Part shown: positions 56,409-59,866 of the stretch, in pieces | Position numbering within the stretch: the stretch's first letter is position 1 | Layout: every line of letters begins with the position of its first letter | Assembly (NCBI GenBank): GCA_017853385.1 | Contig: JAFMJR010000004.1 | Span: 1-59,866 of the forward strand | Reading direction: 5' to 3' | DNA length: 59,866 nucleotides | Origin: Ilumatobacteraceae bacterium | Lineage (GTDB): Bacteria; Actinomycetota; Acidimicrobiia; Acidimicrobiales; Ilumatobacteraceae | Program-made: the position numbers and the translations under genes | Notes under the pieces: model-generated | Seen by the model: only the letters and a program-made list of their open reading frames with translations | What the model was told of the DNA's origin: nothing | Databases searched by the model: none

Positions 56409-56439
56409 CCGAGCCAACCTTGGCGACCCATAAGCCATC

Positions 56440-56453
56440 GCGGGAAAACCCGC
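56440..56453 (-). terminator. Possible terminator hairpin after the DUF3048 gene
   Basis: GCGGG-TTTT-CCCGC, a perfect five-pair GC stem, begins seven bases after the stop codon. No T-run follows, so it would be an actinobacterial-type hairpin terminator at best. Confidence 0.45.
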
Positions 56454-56460
56454 CATCAAT

Positions 56461-57507
56461 TTATGGAAATTCGACGTCGTCTTGTGTCATGCCAGCCAAG
56501 ACCGCAGCGGTCTTGCCTGCTCGCGCAACTTCAACAAAGGTTTGCCCTGGTGTCAACTTGATGACGCCACCTGCTGAATCTTTCAACTCAAATGGCTTCA
56601 ACCGATCAGTGCGAGTCCACGTGCCTTCATACATTGCGCCATTTGTAAACACATACACCTTGCCCGATCCAAGGGTTTTTGATGTTGGGCTATATCCCTT
56701 CGTGTATTCAACTTCGAGCACGACAACGTTTGGAACAGACAACGCAACGTCTTCAGTATCGACCACCGGTGTGCCGTCTTGTGTGCGTACCCATTCTTTT
56801 GCAGTTGAGTCCCAGTCCCACTGAACTTTTACTCCGTCCATTGAAACTTTCAGACCAAGTGCTTCCTTTGATGTTGAAGCATTTGCATCGCTTACCGTGC
56901 GATACGCGAACTGCGGAACTGGAGCTGATGAACCCGCTGGTGCAAGTGTCCACAATTTTGTTGTTTCGGCGAACAAGTTATGTGGCGCCTTGTATTCATC
57001 ACTGCGCTTAAAGCCACCGTCAGTATTTGCAACCGAATAGCTCAGGTCTACAAGATCTGATTTTCCAATCGCTGCAGAAACTTTGCTGTTGCCTCCGCTC
57101 CATACAAACAATGGTTTGTTCAAAGAGCCAAGGAGGTTGATGTCTTGAAAACGACCACTACGAATTGGGCCAACTGGGTCTGAACCGAGGCTTTGAAACA
57201 CGGCCGCATACCGCGTGAGCTTTTCTACGTTTTCTTCAAAAATGATGTCGGCTTGGTTAATGCCAGCCTGAGGGCGCGCACCTGGATGGTTATCAATTTT
57301 GACCACCATGGCGGGTCGATTTGCTGTCGTTGAATCTTCAAGCGGTGTTCCCAGCAATGGATTGAGCGGAACGTCTACTACCGAGTCAGTGGTTGGCACC
57401 GAATCAGTTGACACAGAAGACTCACTTGATCCTCCACATGCAGACAATGCAACTACAGCTGCTACTGCAAGTGAACGGGTTCCAAGACGAACAAAACGAC
57501 GATTCAT
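56461..57507 (-). CDS. DUF3048 lipoprotein
   Basis: 348-aa exported protein. The basic N-terminus, hydrophobic core and lipobox LSAC (C24) predict a lipoprotein. A Ser/Thr-rich linker follows, then the DUF3048 (YerB-like) domain with VVKIDNHPGARPQAGINQADI and VGPIRSGRFQDI. Function is unknown; relatives occur in Gram-positive bacteria. AGGGAGA seven bases before the ATG overlaps the htpX 3' end, so it is probably cotranscribed with lemA-htpX. Confidence 0.88.
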   Translation of the reverse strand: MNRRFVRLGTRSLAVAAVVALSACGGSSESSVSTDSVPTTDSVVDVPLNPLLGTPLEDSTTANRPAMVVKIDNHPGARPQAGINQADIIFEENVEKLTRYAAVFQSLGSDPVGPIRSGRFQDINLLGSLNKPLFVWSGGNSKVSAAIGKSDLVDLSYSVANTDGGFKRSDEYKAPHNLFAETTKLWTLAPAGSSAPVPQFAYRTVSDANASTSKEALGLKVSMDGVKVQWDWDSTAKEWVRTQDGTPVVDTEDVALSVPNVVVLEVEYTKGYSPTSKTLGSGKVYVFTNGAMYEGTWTRTDRLKPFELKDSAGGVIKLTPGQTFVEVARAGKTAAVLAGMTQDDVEFP

Positions 57508-57509
57508 AA

Positions 57510-58415
57510 TTACATCTCCCTGAGCAATGCAATGCGCTCGGATAGAGGTGGGTGGGTATTGAAAAGTTTATGCCACACGCCTAATCGACCTGCGTCTTTC
57601 ACTCCCGACAAAGGCTGCTCTATCCACATATGGGCCGTGGCCATGCTCGCAGAATGGGTTTCTGTATGGTCGCCTTGCAATTTTTCAAGTGCCGAAATGA
57701 GACCCGGCGGATAGCGCGTCATACGTACCGCCGAAACATCTGCGAGTGTTTCGCGTCGACGACTTACTGCAGCCTGCATTGCTTTGGCAATGATTGGCGA
57801 AATAATCAGCAACACAAATCCGATAATTGCAAGTGGATTTCCCCGATCATCGCGATCTCCACTACGACTTACTCGCCCACCGTTCCACCACATCATGCGC
57901 AAGGTGATATCGGTAATCAGAGCGATACTTCCCACAAGTGTCACCGCGAGCGTTGATACCAAGATGTCGTAATTCTTAATGTGCGACAACTCGTGAGCCA
58001 CTACGCCTTCAAGCTCAACTCGATTCATTTGATTGAGCAAACCTGTAGTGATTGCAATTGCTGCATTCTTTGGATTACGGCCAGTAGCAAACGCATTCGG
58101 TGCGTCATCATGAATGATGTACACCCGAGGTTTTGGCAAACCACCCGCGATGCATAATCCTTCAACAAGATTGTGTAGCCGCCGATATTCGTTTGGATCT
58201 GCTGGCACTGCGCGGCTTACTGCGAGAGCAATTTTGTCTGATTTCCAATATGAGGTCACGGCCATAATTGCCGAAATAATTAACGCAATAATTGTTCCTG
58301 TCACGCCGTTGCCTATCAGAGTGCCAACTGCAAGCCCGACAAGTACGAGCACAAGCACAAAGCCCACCATCAGCGCGACGGTGCGGCGTTTGTTTGAAGT
58401 AATGAGATCGTTCAT
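57510..58415 (-). CDS. htpX: Membrane zinc metalloprotease HtpX
   Basis: M48 protease for quality control of membrane proteins; 301 aa. Two N-terminal helices (about 13-30 and 38-56), the zinc motif H141-ELSH-H145, two further helices, and the third ligand in RRRETLADVSA. It follows lemA by three bases, a pairing common across bacteria. Confidence 0.95.
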   Translation of the reverse strand: MNDLITSNKRRTVALMVGFVLVLVLVGLAVGTLIGNGVTGTIIALIISAIMAVTSYWKSDKIALAVSRAVPADPNEYRRLHNLVEGLCIAGGLPKPRVYIIHDDAPNAFATGRNPKNAAIAITTGLLNQMNRVELEGVVAHELSHIKNYDILVSTLAVTLVGSIALITDITLRMMWWNGGRVSRSGDRDDRGNPLAIIGFVLLIISPIIAKAMQAAVSRRRETLADVSAVRMTRYPPGLISALEKLQGDHTETHSASMATAHMWIEQPLSGVKDAGRLGVWHKLFNTHPPLSERIALLREM

Positions 58416-58418
58416 GAA

Positions 58419-58973
58419 TTAAAACTTCACTTCAGGAACAACGCGGGCAGCATCTTCGGCTTCAAAAAATTCGCGTGCTGAGAATCCAAATGCACTTGCA
58501 AAAAGCACCGTCGGGAACTTTTGAATCGCAGTGTTATAGGTTGACACCGCATCACCATAGAACTGCCGCGCATATGCAATTCTGCTTTCTGTATTGGCGA
58601 GTTCTTCCTGAAGAGACACAAACCCTTGGTTCGCTTTCAGGTCTGGGTAAGCCTCAGACAAGGCAAACAATTGGCGCAAGGCTCCTGAGAGTGCATTATC
58701 GGCGGCAGCTTGATCGTGTGGATTTGAAGAAGCTGCAAGTCCAGAGTTTCGTGCTGCGATTACCGCCTCGAGCGCAGCCTTTTCGTGCGCTGCATAACCC
58801 TTAACCGTTTCCACCAGATTTGGAATGAGATCGAGACGACGCTTCAACTGCACATCGATTTGGCTCCATGCGTTATCAACTTCATTACGCCTGCGCACGA
58901 GCGAGTTATAGGTAACTCCTACAAAAAGTGCGAGCAAAACGACAACGAGTACAACCACTAGCGAAGTATTCAT
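58419..58973 (-). CDS. lemA: LemA family protein
   Basis: 184 aa. A membrane helix (about 5-22) is followed by a helical bundle with RRRNEVDNAWSQIDVQLKRR and LIPNLVETVKGYAAHE, the family hallmark, and a C-terminal FYGDAVSTYNTAI. Function is unknown. TAGACT lies six bases before the ATG, so lemA-htpX-DUF3048 probably form a leaderless operon. Confidence 0.93.
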   Translation of the reverse strand: MNTSLVVVLVVVLLALFVGVTYNSLVRRRNEVDNAWSQIDVQLKRRLDLIPNLVETVKGYAAHEKAALEAVIAARNSGLAASSNPHDQAAADNALSGALRQLFALSEAYPDLKANQGFVSLQEELANTESRIAYARQFYGDAVSTYNTAIQKFPTVLFASAFGFSAREFFEAEDAARVVPEVKF

Positions 58974-58979
58974 AGCCCT

Positions 58980-58985
58980 AGTCTA
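58980..58985 (-). promoter_or_regulatory. -10 box of lemA-htpX
   Basis: TAGACT ends exactly six bases before the lemA ATG in the 47-base gap after the glycosyltransferase. The gap also has the palindrome GTTCGAAC upstream. It fits the leaderless pattern. Confidence 0.5.
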
Positions 58986-59020
58986 CGGCACCCTCAAGTT
59001 CGAACGAGTTCAGGAATTCG

Positions 59021-59866
59021 TTAGTCGCTATGGCGACCATTGAGAAACTTTGGGCGACGCAGCACACGGTCTCCAAACATGGCGACGAATCGGTTCGGCT
59101 CAATGTGCAGCAATCGCTCCGTTTCTTCATGCAGCAATCGTTCATAAATCTGAATGTACGACTGCGCTAATCGCTCCATGGAGAAATCATGCGCACGTTC
59201 ATGGCCTCCCTGAACTAAACGCTGACGAACAACATCGTTGGTCATTACAACCTGCAGCGCTTCGGCAAGCGACAATGGATTCCCTGGTTCCACCAATAAC
59301 GCGTTCACATCTTGGGTAGCAACGTTGTTGTATCCACTGATGTTGCTTGCGACTAACGCAGCACCAGCAGCCATTGCTTCCAAAAGCACAATGCCAAACG
59401 ATTCACCCCGTAATGATGGCGCACAAAATGCAGTGCATCGAGCCAGTCGATCCAACTTGTCTTCTTCGGTGATTCGCCCCAACCAATTGATGCGAGTGTC
59501 TGCGCCATATGTGTTTTGCAAGTCGTCGATTCCAATTCCGTCAGAAGCAATCCACAACTTCACGTCTGCAGGCATGTGAGCCATTGCTTGCAATAGAACC
59601 TCTAAACCCTTACGCGGCTCGTACCTACCACAGAAGAAAATGGTTGGAGTTTTCTCGCGCACCACTGACGGGCGCTCGTACCTTTGGACTTCAATGCCGT
59701 TAAACAGAACTGTGTACTCACCATCGAGATAACGATGCGCGAGTTCTTTTGCCGATTCACTTACCGCAACTCGCACATTTAAATGCTCTGCAGCCCACCT
59801 CGCTGTTTTGTTTAACACGCGATACGAAGTTGAATCCCCCGCTGCGTGAAATGTTCCCACCGTTGG
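59021..59866 (-). CDS. GT4 glycosyltransferase, PimA-like, N-terminus beyond window
   Basis: The visible 281 residues contain the end of the N-terminal domain (PTVGTFHAAGDS) and the GT-B C-terminal domain with FFCGRYEPRKGLEVLL and the E-x7-E motif ESFGIVLLEAMAAG that binds the sugar nucleotide. The frame runs off the right edge, so the apparent GTG start at 59860 is internal. Closest known role by motif and position (upstream of pdxS-pdxT-yebC) is PimA, which adds mannose to phosphatidylinositol. Another mannosyltransferase is possible. Confidence 0.85.
   Translation of the reverse strand, partial: PTVGTFHAAGDSTSYRVLNKTARWAAEHLNVRVAVSESAKELAHRYLDGEYTVLFNGIEVQRYERPSVVREKTPTIFFCGRYEPRKGLEVLLQAMAHMPADVKLWIASDGIGIDDLQNTYGADTRINWLGRITEEDKLDRLARCTAFCAPSLRGESFGIVLLEAMAAGAALVASNISGYNNVATQDVNALLVEPGNPLSLAEALQVVMTNDVVRQRLVQGGHERAHDFSMERLAQSYIQIYERLLHEETERLLHIEPNRFVAMFGDRVLRRPKFLNGRHSD

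Noticed and set aside
56396-56431. N-terminal extension of PdxS
   Set aside because: The added 12 residues are not conserved and would place the proposed -10 box inside the gene.
1-59866. Defence system, prophage, CRISPR or insertion sequence
   Set aside because: All genes are recognisable core or conserved genes in syntenic order. No integrase, transposase, terminal repeat or regular repeat array was seen.

Overview
The window is a gene-dense bacterial chromosome segment with 62 protein genes, 60 of them on the - strand. Only two genes lie on the + strand: a DUF1844 gene at 11131 and an RsmC-like methyltransferase at 13183. Neighbouring genes mostly overlap by 4-8 bases (ATGA or GTGA junctions). 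The longest stretch without a gene is 10904-11130, the infC leader. I see no tRNA, rRNA, CRISPR array, insertion sequence or prophage. The markers are actinobacterial: an MihF-type integration host factor, a PriA that has lost its ATP-binding motif, a DUF1844 gene beside infC, a PimA-like mannosyltransferase, and gene orders known from Streptomyces and Mycobacterium. The moderate, AT-leaning base composition and tight packing suggest a streamlined aquatic actinomycete, possibly of the Acidimicrobiia. That placement is inference.

Layout, given in order of - strand transcription from the right end. 59866-54154: PimA-like glycosyltransferase, lemA, htpX, a DUF3048 lipoprotein, pdxS, pdxT, yebC. 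54157-48957: bcp, ruvC-ruvA-ruvB, queA, tgt, yajC. 48944-40961: secD, secF, rel, hisS, aspS. 40950-35111: rarA, a small membrane protein, alaS, ruvX, mltG. 35093-31043: the shikimate genes aroE-aroC-aroK-aroB-aroQ. 31027-28927: pepQ, efp, nusB. 28903-27518: a DUF2079 membrane protein. 27443-19340: the pyrimidine operon pyrR-pyrB-pyrC-carA-carB-pyrD. 19322-11463: mihF, gmk, rpoZ, coaBC, metK, priA, def, fmt and a cold-shock-like gene. 10903-8885: infC-rpmI-rplT and a SpoU-type rRNA methyltransferase. 8842-5454: pheS-pheT. 5406-1: argC-argB-argD-argF-argR-argH, with argH cut by the window edge.

The content is core housekeeping: translation, recombination, protein secretion, and arginine, pyrimidine, aromatic and pyridoxal-phosphate synthesis. 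I found no new mobile or defence system. The interesting signals are regulatory. (1) Twelve genes carry a -10-like box (eleven TANNNT, one TAAATA) 6-9 bases before the start codon and no Shine-Dalgarno sequence, which points to widespread leaderless transcripts. (2) argC has such a promoter covered by two tandem ArgR operators. (3) infC appears to start at AUA, overlapping the stop of a seven-codon leader ORF whose ribosome site can fold into a hairpin. (4) The rRNA methyltransferase after rplT has no ATG, GTG or TTG for its N-terminal domain but has a well-placed CTG start. (5) A PyrR-binding RNA loop sits two bases before the pyrR ribosome site. (6) Expected members of conserved clusters are absent: argJ, argG, pyrK, pyrF and apt.
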